From an uncultured Bacteroidales bacterium (GTDB lineage Bacteria > Bacteroidota > Bacteroidia > Bacteroidales > UBA932), in the NCBI GenBank assembly GCA_947305045.1, contig CAMZCW010000036.1, forward strand, positions 1 through 15,144: a stretch of DNA of 15,144 nt, written 5' to 3'. The translations under genes and the position numbers were made by a program. A model generated the notes under the pieces. That model was not told where the DNA came from, made no database searches, and saw only the letters and a program-made list of their open reading frames with translations. Position 1 is the stretch's first letter; the number at the start of each line of letters is the position of its first letter. Positions 1-8,568 of this stretch are shown piece by piece.

Positions 1-350
1 TCCGGGAGGGTGTTTTTGAGGAAGGACTGTACGAATGGTGCATCGGCTCCATCCTGACGCTCAATGCGTTGGAGGCAGACTATGCCAATTTCCACATCCG
101 TTTCCTATTAGAACTGGCGGGGGCGCTGGGTTTCCGGCCCACCTTTGACGATATCGCCCCGTTCGCCCGCGAGCACCTGCAGGAACTCAAGCCTTTTCTC
201 CAGGCGGGCTTCTCGGAATCCATGCTCGTTCCACTCACGGGCGCCTCGCGGAACGCCCTCTGTGACAGTCTGTTGCAGTATTTGTCGTACCATACGGAAT
301 CGGCCATACAGGTTCGGTCGCTGGCTGTTTTGCGGGAACTTTACCGCTGA
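1..350 (+). CDS. recO: DNA repair protein RecO, C-terminal part (5' end outside window)
   Basis: RecO works in RecFOR recombinational repair, loading RecA on SSB-coated single-stranded DNA in the cytoplasm. The reading frame is open from base 3 and ends with TGA at 348-350, giving about 115 residues, roughly the C-terminal half of a typical protein of about 240. Recognition rests on the C-terminal helical pattern: LYEW near the start, then YANFH followed by a hydrophobic helix ending in LGF, then the late MLVPL and the closing VLRELYR. Bacteroidota RecO proteins show similar strings in the same order, including YANFH, LGF, a PLSG-like turn and a VLRELF end. In-frame ATG or TTG codons near 69 are internal, because similarity continues upstream of them to the window edge. 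A hairpin with a T-run follows 26 bases after the stop, so it is probably transcriptionally separate from the downstream operon. It is a core gene bordering an accessory locus. Confidence 0.85.
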   Translation, partial: REGVFEEGLYEWCIGSILTLNALEADYANFHIRFLLELAGALGFRPTFDDIAPFAREHLQELKPFLQAGFSESMLVPLTGASRNALCDSLLQYLSYHTESAIQVRSLAVLRELYR

Positions 351-375
351 GCGCGTGCCGGACAGGAATGCTCCC

Positions 376-409
376 ACCGACTGTCGATAGACAGGGCGGT
401 TATTTTTTT
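376..409 (+). terminator. Rho-independent terminator after recO
   Basis: ACCG (376-379) pairs with CGGT (397-400) and CTGTC (381-385) pairs with GACAG (390-394). The loop is GATA, and a small internal bulge has A on one side and GG on the other. The stem is followed directly by TA and seven T residues (403-409). The position just after the recO stop and before the next promoter fits a terminator that insulates the two transcription units. This is a structural reading by eye; no folding energy was computed. Confidence 0.75.
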
Positions 410-420
410 GCATTTTTTTC

Positions 421-451
421 TTGTCGTTTTCTGTAATTCTTTCTATCTTCG
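421..451 (+). promoter_or_regulatory. Putative Bacteroidota-type promoter of the SusC-led operon
   Basis: TATCTTCG at 444-451 resembles the Bacteroidota -7 element TAnnTTTG, with one mismatch in the TTTG part. A TTG at 421-423, inside a T-rich stretch, lies 20 bases upstream and matches the -33 element and its usual spacing. Transcription would start near 455-458, leaving a leader of about 25 bases before the ATG at 481. That leader is A/C-rich and has no Shine-Dalgarno sequence, which is normal for this phylum. No operator or clear inverted repeat was seen here. The call rests only on consensus matching. Confidence 0.5.
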
Positions 452-480
452 CTCATTAATAACCTATTACTAACCCAACA

Positions 481-3400
481 ATGAGACATTTATCCATTCT
501 AATGCTCTTGCTTGCGTGCGTATTTATGGCACCCGTTCGGGTAGCCGCGCAAGCCGTGGGGGGGGTAGAGAGAAATCATTAAATGATGTAACTTGCGCCG
601 GTATTGTCGTAGACATGAACGGCGATACCCTTCCTGGAGTTGCCGTGTTTACAACCTCCGGCGTTGGTACAATCACTGATGAAAAGGGTGCGTACTCAGT
701 AGTAGCCAAAAAGGGAGAGGAGATTCAGTTCTCCTGCCTGGGCTACGAAACAGTAACCATCCAAGCCGGCTCTCCGGCACTGAAGCGAGTCGTTCTAAAG
801 GACGATTCCCAGATTCTGGAAACGGCTGTGGTCACCGCCCTGGGTATCAAGCGCGACGAGAAAGCCCTCGGCTACTCAGCCCAAAAAGTTGAAAGTGAAA
901 AGTTTGCCAATTCCGGAACCACCGGCAACTGGCTCAATGGCATCTCCGGTCAAGTGGCCGGTCTTAACATTGACCGCGGCAGTGGCCCGGGCGGTTCCAT
1001 GCGCGTTACCGTCCGTGGTGAGTCCTCCGCGGACCTGGAGAACAACACGGCGCTGTTCGTAGTAGATGGTGTGCCCATGTACAACACCTCCACCGCATCC
1101 GATGCCGGCGGCGAGGGTTCCTCCTTCGCCATCGACTATGGTAACGGTGCGGCCGATATCGACCCGGAAAACATCGAGAGCGTAACCGTGCTGAAAGGTG
1201 CCGCCGCTACGGCGCTTTACGGCTCACAGGCCGCCAACGGCGCCATTATCATCACCACTAAGAGCGCTGCGGGCCAGGACAACAAGTTTACCGTAAGCTT
1301 CAAATCCAGTTTTGCGGCGGACGTGTTGCTTTCCTCGCCGGATTTGCAGTACGAATATGGCCAGGGCGTTGCCGGAAGGGATTACTATTACTATCTGACT
1401 TCCGCGGAAGGTGAAGATGTCTCCGGCCTGAACCCGCGCCCGGACCTGAGCTCCACCGTGAGCATGGAATCCTGGGGCCCCAGGATGGATGGCACGGAGT
1501 ACTACCAGTACTATAACGAGGCCAAAGGCATTGGCGGCCACTGGGACGAGTTTGGCAGTTTTGTCCGTGACGCAACACCGTTCATCAACCGGGGAGACTG
1601 GTTCAAGAGCTACTTCAAGACCGGTCTTACCTTCACCAACGGCATTGTACTTTCCGGCAGGCTCAACCAGGACAACAGCATCCGTGTAAGCTATACCAAC
1701 AACAAGGTGGAGGGCATTGTCCCCAACTCGCCCAGCATGACCCACTTTGTGTCTGTCCGCAGCTCCAACAAGCTGGGGAAATGGCTCACTATAGACACTT
1801 CCCTGAACTACAAAGGGGCCCGCAACGACAACATCCCCACTTCTTCGGGTTACGGTTCCACCTCCATCATGTACAGCCTGTGGTGCTATGCGCCCAATAT
1901 TGACATGAACTGGGCCTCCAATTATTGGCAGGATGCGGCCGCCTTCAAGCAGGATGCCTCCCTGACCGGCGGTAAAAACAACGCCTACTTTGTGGCCGAC
2001 CAGTGTATCAACAACCAAAAGCGCGACAGGGTTTACGGAAATGTCTCCATGAAGGCGGATATTACCAAGGGGCTGGATCTGACCGTCCGCGGCGGTATCG
2101 ATATCACCAGCGATTTCCGTACGCAGCGGCAGGCCACTTCCACCCAGGCCAAGCCCAACGGCTGGTACCGGGAGCAGGATATTGACTCCAAGCAGTTCTC
2201 CGGAGACTTCCTTCTCAAGTACACCACGCACTTTGCCACGCCGGATATCGACCTGACGGCCAATGTGGGCGGCAGCATCATCAGCCGCAGCTACAGCAAC
2301 CATTCCCAGACGGCCAGCGCCCTGCAGATCCCCGGTGTTTACTCCCTGATCAACACCAGCCATGACCCTCTCACGTCCAATAACAGCTACCGGCGGCAAA
2401 CCAACTCCCTGTACGGCATGGTTTCCCTGTCGTGGAAAAATGCCTTGTTCCTGGACGTCACCGGCCGAAACGACTGGTCCAGCACGCTGAACGCCAACAA
2501 CCGTTCCTTCTTCTACCCCTCTGTTTCGGGTAGTATCGTCCTGAACGACCTCTTTGAATTCGGCCGTGCCAACGGACTTGTCAACCTGATGAAGATCCGC
2601 GCCTCCTGGGCGCAGGTGGGTAATGACACGGCTCCTTACCGTGTGCAAAACTACTATCAGGGCACCGGCTTCCCCGGCACCGTGGCGCTTCCTACCAGCC
2701 TTTCCAACAAAAACCTGAAACCGGAGATCGTGTCTTCCTGGGAGGTAGGCCTGGAACTCAAGATGTTCCGGAACCGTTTCTCGCTGGATTTCGCCTTCTA
2801 TGACTCCGTCACCAAGGACCTGATTTCCCAGATGCCGGTCTCTTATGCCAACGGTGTCAACTATGTGTTCGTGAACGCGGGTTCTATCCGCAACCGGGGC
2901 ATTGAGGCTTCCATCGGCGGTACGCTCATCAAGACGCGGGACATCCAGTGGAAGGTAAACGCCAACTTTACCCGCAACCGCAACACCGTGGTCTCCCTGG
3001 GAGAGGGTATCGACTCCTGGATTGTGGCGCAGTACAGTTCGCACGCATACATGACGGCCTATGAAGGCGGCAGCCTTACTTCCATGTACGGCAAGGCCTA
3101 TGTCCGCGCTCCGCAGGGTGCCGTTGCCATTGACGCCAGCGGCCAGATGGTCGATGTGTCGGGCCTGCTGGTCCTGGACAACGAAAACCGTCCCCAGACT
3201 ACTACCGACCTCCAGTATCTCGGAGACTGTGCTCCGGACTGGAAGGGCGGTTTCAATACTTCCTTCAAATGGAAGGGCCTTACCTGTTATGTCGGCTTTG
3301 ACGGCCAGGTGGGCGGCCACGTGTTCTCCTACACCAACTGGGTGCTGAATTACCGCGGTAAAGGTACCGCTACGCTGGCCGGCCGTGAAGGCGGCCTGGT

Positions 3401-3779
3401 CCCGGTAGGCGTTCGTGAAACGGGTGACGGCAACTATGTCATCAACACCCAGGAAATCTCTCCGGCCAACATTGCTACGTATTACCACAACAAATACGAC
3501 CAGACCAACGGCGAGGCCAACTTCGTGAGCACCCAGTTCCTCAAACTGCGCGAGGTTCGTCTGGAATATGCTTTCCCCAGGAAGCTCATGGCCAAAACCA
3601 AGTTCTTAAGTCAGGCCAGCATCTCCATTTACGGAAACAACCTGTGGTGCCTGACCTCTTTCCCGGGCTTCGATCCCGAGGCCGTGACCATGCGGGGCAG
3701 TGCCGTCATTCCCGGCTTTGAAATCCTTCAGATGCCCACCACCGCCCAGTTCGGCGCAACGCTTAACCTTGTATTTTAA
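481..3779 (+). CDS. SusC/RagA-family TonB-dependent outer-membrane transporter, frame split at a poly-G tract
   Basis: SusC proteins are 22-stranded outer-membrane barrels that import glycans or other large ligands with a SusD lid, driven by TonB. The body is read in the frame ending with TAA at 3777-3779. It shows a carboxypeptidase-D-like regulatory domain (about 597-810, with DTLPGV and TDEKGAYS), then the SusC/RagA hallmark ALGIKRDEKALGYS (about 840-882). The plug follows, with LFVVDGVP and VLKGAAATALYGSQAANGA (to about 1265), then a long barrel ending in LNLVF. The body frame has no plausible signal peptide: its earliest usable start is GTG at 516, and its first ATG, at 615, lies inside the regulatory domain. 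The ATG at 481, in another frame, encodes an excellent signal peptide ending VRVAAQA, but that frame stops at 580-582. The frames join at eight G residues (558-565). With nine G the product would be 1099 residues. So the gene as read is either switched off, rescued by slippage, or carries a base-call error. Family identity is certain; expression state is not. Confidence 0.9.
558..565 (+). repeat. G8 homopolymer at the signal-peptide/body frame junction of the SusC gene
   Basis: Eight consecutive G residues lie just after the codons for the signal peptide end (VAAQAV). Read from ATG 481, eight G leads to TAA at 580-582, and seven G would give TAG directly after the tract. Nine or six G would open the full transporter frame. 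In the signal-peptide frame the tract also forms an in-register G GGG GGG heptamer (558-564), on which a -1 ribosomal slip would give the same protein as the nine-G form. It is the longest G run I noticed in the window; the next longest are six. Confidence 0.9.
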
Positions 3780-3780
3780 C

Positions 3781-3788
3781 GGAGGAGG
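3781..3788 (+). promoter_or_regulatory. Strong Shine-Dalgarno sequence ahead of the SusD-like gene
   Basis: GGAGGAGG contains two overlapping GGAGG cores complementary to the 16S rRNA 3' end, eight bases before the ATG at 3797. It sits directly after the SusC stop codon. The other starts in this window have A/T-rich or unremarkable leaders, so this site stands out. It supports 3797 as the true start. Confidence 0.65.
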
Positions 3789-3796
3789 ACCCACTT

Positions 3797-5584
3797 ATGA
3801 AAAAGTATCTCAATTACCTTATCATCCTCATTACCGTATCGTCCGTTCTTGGCTGTGCCAAGTTTGACGACATGAGCAAGAACCCGTACGCACTCTATGA
3901 CACGCCGTCGGAGGGCTTTGTCCATCCCATCGTGTTCAAGACGGAATACAACCTGATGAGCGTTTTCCGTTCCACCACGGCCCTGCTTATGCAGTATGCC
4001 GTCTCTGTCAACTCGGAAGTGTCCTCCCGCGTCATTGACAATTACAATATTCCGGAAGGCGTTACGGACGATATCTGGAGCACCCTGTACATCCAGTACG
4101 GTGACGCAGAAGCCATGTACAAGAAGGCGCTGCAGGAGAACAACGATGCCATGCAGGGGGTTGCCCTTATCCTGAAGGCTTTCCTGATATCCCAGATAAC
4201 GGATACCTACGGAGAGGTTCCTTTTACGGAGGCGGGTCAGCTGTCTCTCCAGGATAACGTGAACAGCTACTCCACCAAATATGACACGCAGAAAGAGATT
4301 TATCGCGCTGTTGTATGCATGCTGGAAAACGCCAATGAACTCATTGCAAAGGCGCAGGACGAGGGAAAGAAGAACTTCAGTGCCGTCTGCGACAAAACCT
4401 TCCAGGGAGACCTGGACCTGTGGCGCCGCTTTGGCAACTCCCTGTATGCGCGTACGCTCATGCGCATTGCCTTAAAAGTAGAGGAAGAGGATGGCGGCCG
4501 GCTGGAACTGGACGAGAAATGGGAAGTGATTTCCGTGAAAGCCCGCCTGGCCCAGCTTTATCACGATTTCCAGAGCGGTGGAGGCGATTATCCCCAGATG
4601 CGCAGCCGCGCAGACCGCCCCATGGTGCCCTTCAGCGACCAGTTTGAGCCCGAGCATACGCCGTTCTATACCACTACAAGTGGTAACTGGAACGCACTCG
4701 CCGCCAGTGATGTCATGACCCGCAACATGCTGGATTATGTGGTAAAGGTAGACTCCGACGACATCACTTACTATGAATTCAAGGCCGGCCCGTATTATTT
4801 TGACGATACGGTAGACCGCAGCGGTCATGTGGAGGATCCCCGGTACGATTGCTGGTGGCGCAAGCCCACCGGCATGCCCGTCCAGCTCACCAACGACGCC
4901 CGCATCCGTTTCCTGGATGCAGCGGAGCACAAGTCCAAAGCCGGTAACTCCAAGATTGGCCGCATGACCTGCGGCGTGGACGGCAATGGCGCTCCCTCTC
5001 CCAGCGGCATTACCCAGATGGTCTTTAACCTCAAGAATGCCAGCGAGTATCCGCTGATGCAGTTCTCCGAGCTGTACTTCATCTATGCAGAGGCCGGCGC
5101 CAGAAACTGGATTGCAGACGCCGCCGGTGTCGCCGCTTATCTGGAGCTGTTCCAGAAAGGTATCCGGGAAAGCATTCTGGAGTGGCGTCCGGACCTGACG
5201 GCAACGTCGTCCTGGACGCTGGACTACGTAAACTATTGTTCCAACGGTCAGGTTTACAGTGACGGAAACACCTTCAATTCCGACAATGCGCTGGAAGCCA
5301 TCCTTACCCAGAAATGGTTGTCCCAGTTCTATATAGGCATTGAATCCTGGTGTGACTACCGCCGCACCGGTTATCCGCTGCTCCGCACGGATGGACCGGC
5401 CGCCGCCAACAACCACATCCTGCCCACCCGAATGCGCTATCCCTCGGACGAGGTCTATCGCAACGTGGTGGCCTACCCCGAAGCGTTGAACCGCTGGCTG
5501 GGCGGCACCAACAATATCCAGACAGATGTCTGGTGGGCCAATACGCAAATCAGTAAGCAAACCAGGCTTCTTGGAAGAAAATAA
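3797..5584 (+). CDS. SusD-like outer-membrane lipoprotein (SusD-like family 2 type)
   Basis: SusD proteins are surface lipoproteins that cap the SusC barrel and hold the ligand for import. The start ATG is set by the GGAGGAGG site. The N-terminus has a lysine pair, a hydrophobic segment and a lipobox ending LGC, with lipidated Cys20. The mature start DMSKNPYA, the central ITDTYGEVPFTEA, the helix pair around YDTQKEIYRAV, and DLDLWRRFGNSLYARTLMRI are typical of the SusD-like helical repeat fold, and closest to the SusD-like_2 subgroup. The late LMQFSELYFIYAEAGAR and ILTQKWLSQFYIGIESWCDYRRTGYP are further family signatures. The 595-residue length is normal to slightly long. It lies 17 bases after the SusC gene, the standard pairing. 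The ligand cannot be inferred from sequence. Translation may be less dependent on the SusC frame than usual because it has its own strong ribosome site. Confidence 0.95.
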   Translation: MKKYLNYLIILITVSSVLGCAKFDDMSKNPYALYDTPSEGFVHPIVFKTEYNLMSVFRSTTALLMQYAVSVNSEVSSRVIDNYNIPEGVTDDIWSTLYIQYGDAEAMYKKALQENNDAMQGVALILKAFLISQITDTYGEVPFTEAGQLSLQDNVNSYSTKYDTQKEIYRAVVCMLENANELIAKAQDEGKKNFSAVCDKTFQGDLDLWRRFGNSLYARTLMRIALKVEEEDGGRLELDEKWEVISVKARLAQLYHDFQSGGGDYPQMRSRADRPMVPFSDQFEPEHTPFYTTTSGNWNALAASDVMTRNMLDYVVKVDSDDITYYEFKAGPYYFDDTVDRSGHVEDPRYDCWWRKPTGMPVQLTNDARIRFLDAAEHKSKAGNSKIGRMTCGVDGNGAPSPSGITQMVFNLKNASEYPLMQFSELYFIYAEAGARNWIADAAGVAAYLELFQKGIRESILEWRPDLTATSSWTLDYVNYCSNGQVYSDGNTFNSDNALEAILTQKWLSQFYIGIESWCDYRRTGYPLLRTDGPAAANNHILPTRMRYPSDEVYRNVVAYPEALNRWLGGTNNIQTDVWWANTQISKQTRLLGRK

Positions 5585-5596
5585 ATTTTGAGTGCC

Positions 5597-8563
5597 ATGA
5601 GACAGTATTATATCATCCTTTCCCTTGCCGTCCTGGCCCTTGCTGCCGGCGCTTGTAAGAAAGAAAAACAATCCGATGAAGACATCCTCAAAGGCCGCAT
5701 TGCCCAAACGTCCCAGTTGGAGGTGAGCTTTGCCTCCGGCGGACAGGAAGTGAAGTCCCTGAACTTTGCCAGCGCGGCCAACCATTATACGCTGGGCGTC
5801 AACGTAAACAATGACAATCTCTGCTGGACGCTGGAGAGCGACCGTGACTGGTGCACCGTGGTTGAGGAGGAGCACAAGGGAAGTGGAGAAGTCACCCTGG
5901 TTATTGACGCAAACGAGTCCTTTGACCCCCGGGAAACCGCCACGCTTACCTTTGTGGCCGGCGAGTACCGCGGCACCTCCATTACCGTGGACCAGAACGC
6001 CACCGCCTTCCTGCTGGGGCAGCCCTTCTTTGTGGTCCCCATTGCCGGCGGAAGCTATACCACCAAGGTGGTAACCCAGCCGGGTGCGGAGTGGGAGTGT
6101 GAAGGCAATGACTGGCTGGAAATCACCAAAGGCGATGTCACTTCCACCGAGGAGTTCGACATCTATGACGTGACCATTACCTCATCCCTGAATGTGTCGG
6201 ATTCCCGCTACGGCTCCGTAACGCTGACTTCCGGCCTGGAAACGGCCCGGATTTATCTTTGGCAGTTCGGCACCGATTACGACTATGACCTGGAAGGCCA
6301 TATCTTCTTTGAAAGCGGTTCTCCGGCCGCGCTGCGTTTCACCGCACCGGCCTATTCCGTGAAAGATGTCCAAATACCTTCCTTCGGCCAGGCGGAGGTG
6401 ACGGAAAACGGAGACGGCACCTGCTCTGTAGCAATTACCCTTCAGGACAACCTGAGTGACTGTGCAGAGGTTCGGGCCGTGGACGTGTCCGTCTCCCTGT
6501 CCAATGCTTCCGCTTCCGTGGTGGTCCTGCCCACGCTCGTGCAGGATTATGTTCCGGCCCACGGGCTGGTGACCGGGAAGGGGCTCAAGGCCTTTGCCCG
6601 GGCCATTGCCGAGGGCGCGGATACCTCCGACTGGGAGCGTGACGGTGAGGTAGTTATGATCCAGGATATCAATATGGAAGAGGAAACGGGCTGGAACGGT
6701 ATCGGTTCCCTGGAGAATCCCTTCACCGGCACCTTCAACGGAAACGGACATGCCGTTACCAACCTGAAAGGCGCCGGAGCCGGTTTGTTCAATTATACCA
6801 AGGATGCCACCATCAAGGATGTCGCGATGGGTAAAGGTACCAGCCTTTACAGCAACAGCGAATTCAACGGAAAGGCCGCTGCAGGTGCCATTGTGGCCTT
6901 CGCGGAAAACACGTCTGTCAGCGGCTGTGCCTTCTCCGGGGAAATGGAAGTGGCTTCCTTCCTGGAAGATGACGGGCCCATTTATGCGGGCGGTATCGTT
7001 GGCTGGGCCGACGCTTCCAGCTCCGTGGAGTCCTGCAAGGTAAGCGCCAAAATTACTTTCACCAGCCCCGCTCCCTGTGAGATGACCTACTATATCGGCG
7101 GTATCGCCGGTCTGGCAGAGGGCACGCTGCGGGCTTCGGAAATGTCCGGCGAACTCTTCTACTCTTCCGCCATCCAGGATGTCCGCCTGGGCGGTATAGA
7201 GAGCATGCTCATCCCGGGTGCAACGGTGGGGAACAACACCTTCAACGGAGCCATCACCCTGGGAGGCGGCATCGCAAGCGGCAACATCGGCGGCCTGTAC
7301 GGCACGGTGGACTGTGACAAAACCTTCGACTACGCCCAGGACAAATCCATCTCCATGGGCAATATCCGCATCAACGCTTATGCATCGTCAGACCAGACCA
7401 CCCTGCTGTATGTGGGCGGTATGGTAGGCAAGGCGCAGCCGGGTATCAATCTTACCGTCAACGGCTATGAGAACAAGAGCAATTTCTTCCTTAGCCAGAC
7501 CGCGTCCCTGTTTGCCCGTTACATCTGCATCGGCGGTATTCTGGGCGGCTGCGCCCCCGAAGAAGAGGACGGCGCCGTAGCCTCGCTCCGTATCGAGAAT
7601 AGCAACAACACCGGTTCGCTTACGCTCCGCTATGGCAGCGGCCGTTCTAACATCCGTCACGGACTGTTCGGCGGCATGGTGGGCTTCATCAACGGCCCGG
7701 CCACCCTCAAGGACTGCAGCAACAATGCCAACATAGGCATGGCCGATACCAGCAAGGACGAGAGCGGCACTTCCGGTAACGCACGTGCCGGCGCCGCCGC
7801 CAACGATTATTGCCATATCCTCGGCGGTATCGCCGGTTGTGCCAAGGGCGGGAACCTGGTACTGGAATCCTGTTCCAACGGTGCGCCTGTGACCAACCTC
7901 CATTACACCAACCGTCCTTCCACTTCCACCTCCGACGGCATGTACTCCTCGCAGGTGGCCGGCGGTATCCTGGGTGCATTCAGCTATTTCCCGGAGGACA
8001 CGGACTTTACGCTCACCATCACTTCCTGCACCAACTCAGCCAACGGCCAGGTGCTCAGCTTCCGTGGCTATTGTGGCGGCGTCGTGGGTTTTGCCCGCAA
8101 TGCAACCATTACGGGCAGCTCCAGCAGCGGTTTCCAGGCGGCAGCGTCCAATGACAACGCCTACTACCGCGGCGGTATCGCGGGCGGAGCCCGCAACAGC
8201 AGCATCCGTGACTGCTGGGCCAAGTGCAACATCAATTCCGGCGCAGGCGGCAGCGCAGAGGCGGCATTCTCCGGCGGCATTCTGGGCTGGGCCCAGGGAG
8301 AGGATCCCGTCCTTATCCGGAACTGCTCGTACAACGGTACGCTCAAATGCACCCCCAGTGGTTCCAAGCCGGTTTATCCGGGCGGAATCATTGCCTCCGC
8401 CTCCGAGAGCACAGTCATCGACAATTGTAAATATGGCGGTGTCATTCAGGATGTTACCATTTCTGCCAACAACGCGCCCCAGCCTGCCTATGCGATAGGC
8501 AACTATGCTACGGATCCGGGCTGTACCATCAACGGTCTGGAATACTGGGACGGTAATATTTAG
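5597..8563 (+). CDS. Surface lipoprotein with BACON-like domains and a GLUG-type repeat array
   Basis: Probable surface-binding or adhesive lipoprotein of 988 residues. The ATG at 5597 gives a hydrophobic leader and a lipobox ending AAGAC (Cys20) followed by two lysines; an in-frame TTG at 5588 is less likely. Residues about 40-133 and 137-232 look like two Ig-like BACON domains, with the characteristic tryptophans at 85 (DRDWC) and 173 (NDWLE). BACON domains in Bacteroidota are associated with glycan or mucin binding. A third beta-rich stretch follows to about residue 315. From about 324 comes a module with LKAFARAI and FTGTFNGNGH, then about twelve glycine-rich units of the type GGIVG or GGIAG (residues about 427-950), resembling GLUG repeats and probably forming a beta-helix. 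It starts 12 bases after the SusD-like gene, where PUL loci often place a surface glycan-binding protein. No catalytic motif was seen. Exact ligand unknown. Confidence 0.8.
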   Translation: MRQYYIILSLAVLALAAGACKKEKQSDEDILKGRIAQTSQLEVSFASGGQEVKSLNFASAANHYTLGVNVNNDNLCWTLESDRDWCTVVEEEHKGSGEVTLVIDANESFDPRETATLTFVAGEYRGTSITVDQNATAFLLGQPFFVVPIAGGSYTTKVVTQPGAEWECEGNDWLEITKGDVTSTEEFDIYDVTITSSLNVSDSRYGSVTLTSGLETARIYLWQFGTDYDYDLEGHIFFESGSPAALRFTAPAYSVKDVQIPSFGQAEVTENGDGTCSVAITLQDNLSDCAEVRAVDVSVSLSNASASVVVLPTLVQDYVPAHGLVTGKGLKAFARAIAEGADTSDWERDGEVVMIQDINMEEETGWNGIGSLENPFTGTFNGNGHAVTNLKGAGAGLFNYTKDATIKDVAMGKGTSLYSNSEFNGKAAAGAIVAFAENTSVSGCAFSGEMEVASFLEDDGPIYAGGIVGWADASSSVESCKVSAKITFTSPAPCEMTYYIGGIAGLAEGTLRASEMSGELFYSSAIQDVRLGGIESMLIPGATVGNNTFNGAITLGGGIASGNIGGLYGTVDCDKTFDYAQDKSISMGNIRINAYASSDQTTLLYVGGMVGKAQPGINLTVNGYENKSNFFLSQTASLFARYICIGGILGGCAPEEEDGAVASLRIENSNNTGSLTLRYGSGRSNIRHGLFGGMVGFINGPATLKDCSNNANIGMADTSKDESGTSGNARAGAAANDYCHILGGIAGCAKGGNLVLESCSNGAPVTNLHYTNRPSTSTSDGMYSSQVAGGILGAFSYFPEDTDFTLTITSCTNSANGQVLSFRGYCGGVVGFARNATITGSSSSGFQAAASNDNAYYRGGIAGGARNSSIRDCWAKCNINSGAGGSAEAAFSGGILGWAQGEDPVLIRNCSYNGTLKCTPSGSKPVYPGGIIASASESTVIDNCKYGGVIQDVTISANNAPQPAYAIGNYATDPGCTINGLEYWDGNI
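6875..8446 (+). repeat. GLUG-type protein repeat array in the BACON-like lipoprotein
   Basis: About twelve degenerate units of roughly 35-55 residues each begin with a glycine-rich turn (variants of GGIVG, GGIAG, GGILG, GGMVG). Many then carry a short strand with a conserved cysteine, as in VESCKV, LKDCSN, LESCSN, IRDCWA, IRNCSY and IDNCKY. The units are diverged in DNA sequence, so this is an old protein repeat and not a recent tandem duplication. Boundaries are approximate. Confidence 0.7.
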
Positions 8564-8568
8564 TGCAC

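Noticed and set aside
516..557. GTG at 516 as the real start of the SusC gene
   Set aside because: It gives an Arg/Ser/Gly-rich N-terminus with no hydrophobic segment, which cannot export an outer-membrane barrel. The frame from ATG 481 has a proper signal peptide.
481..582. An independent 33-codon leader peptide upstream of SusC
   Set aside because: The peptide is a signal peptide whose sequence continues naturally into the SusC mature part once the G tract is corrected. A separate peptide is less economical.
1224..3488. Very long open frame on the minus strand opposite the SusC gene (about 750 codons)
   Set aside because: The translation has low-complexity Val/Gly/His-rich composition and no recognisable domain, and it lies wholly opposite a certain transporter gene. 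GC-rich codon bias produces such antisense frames.
6875..8446. CRISPR-like or recent tandem DNA repeat array
   Set aside because: The repetition is at the protein level. The DNA units differ in length and sequence and show no constant repeat with equal spacers.
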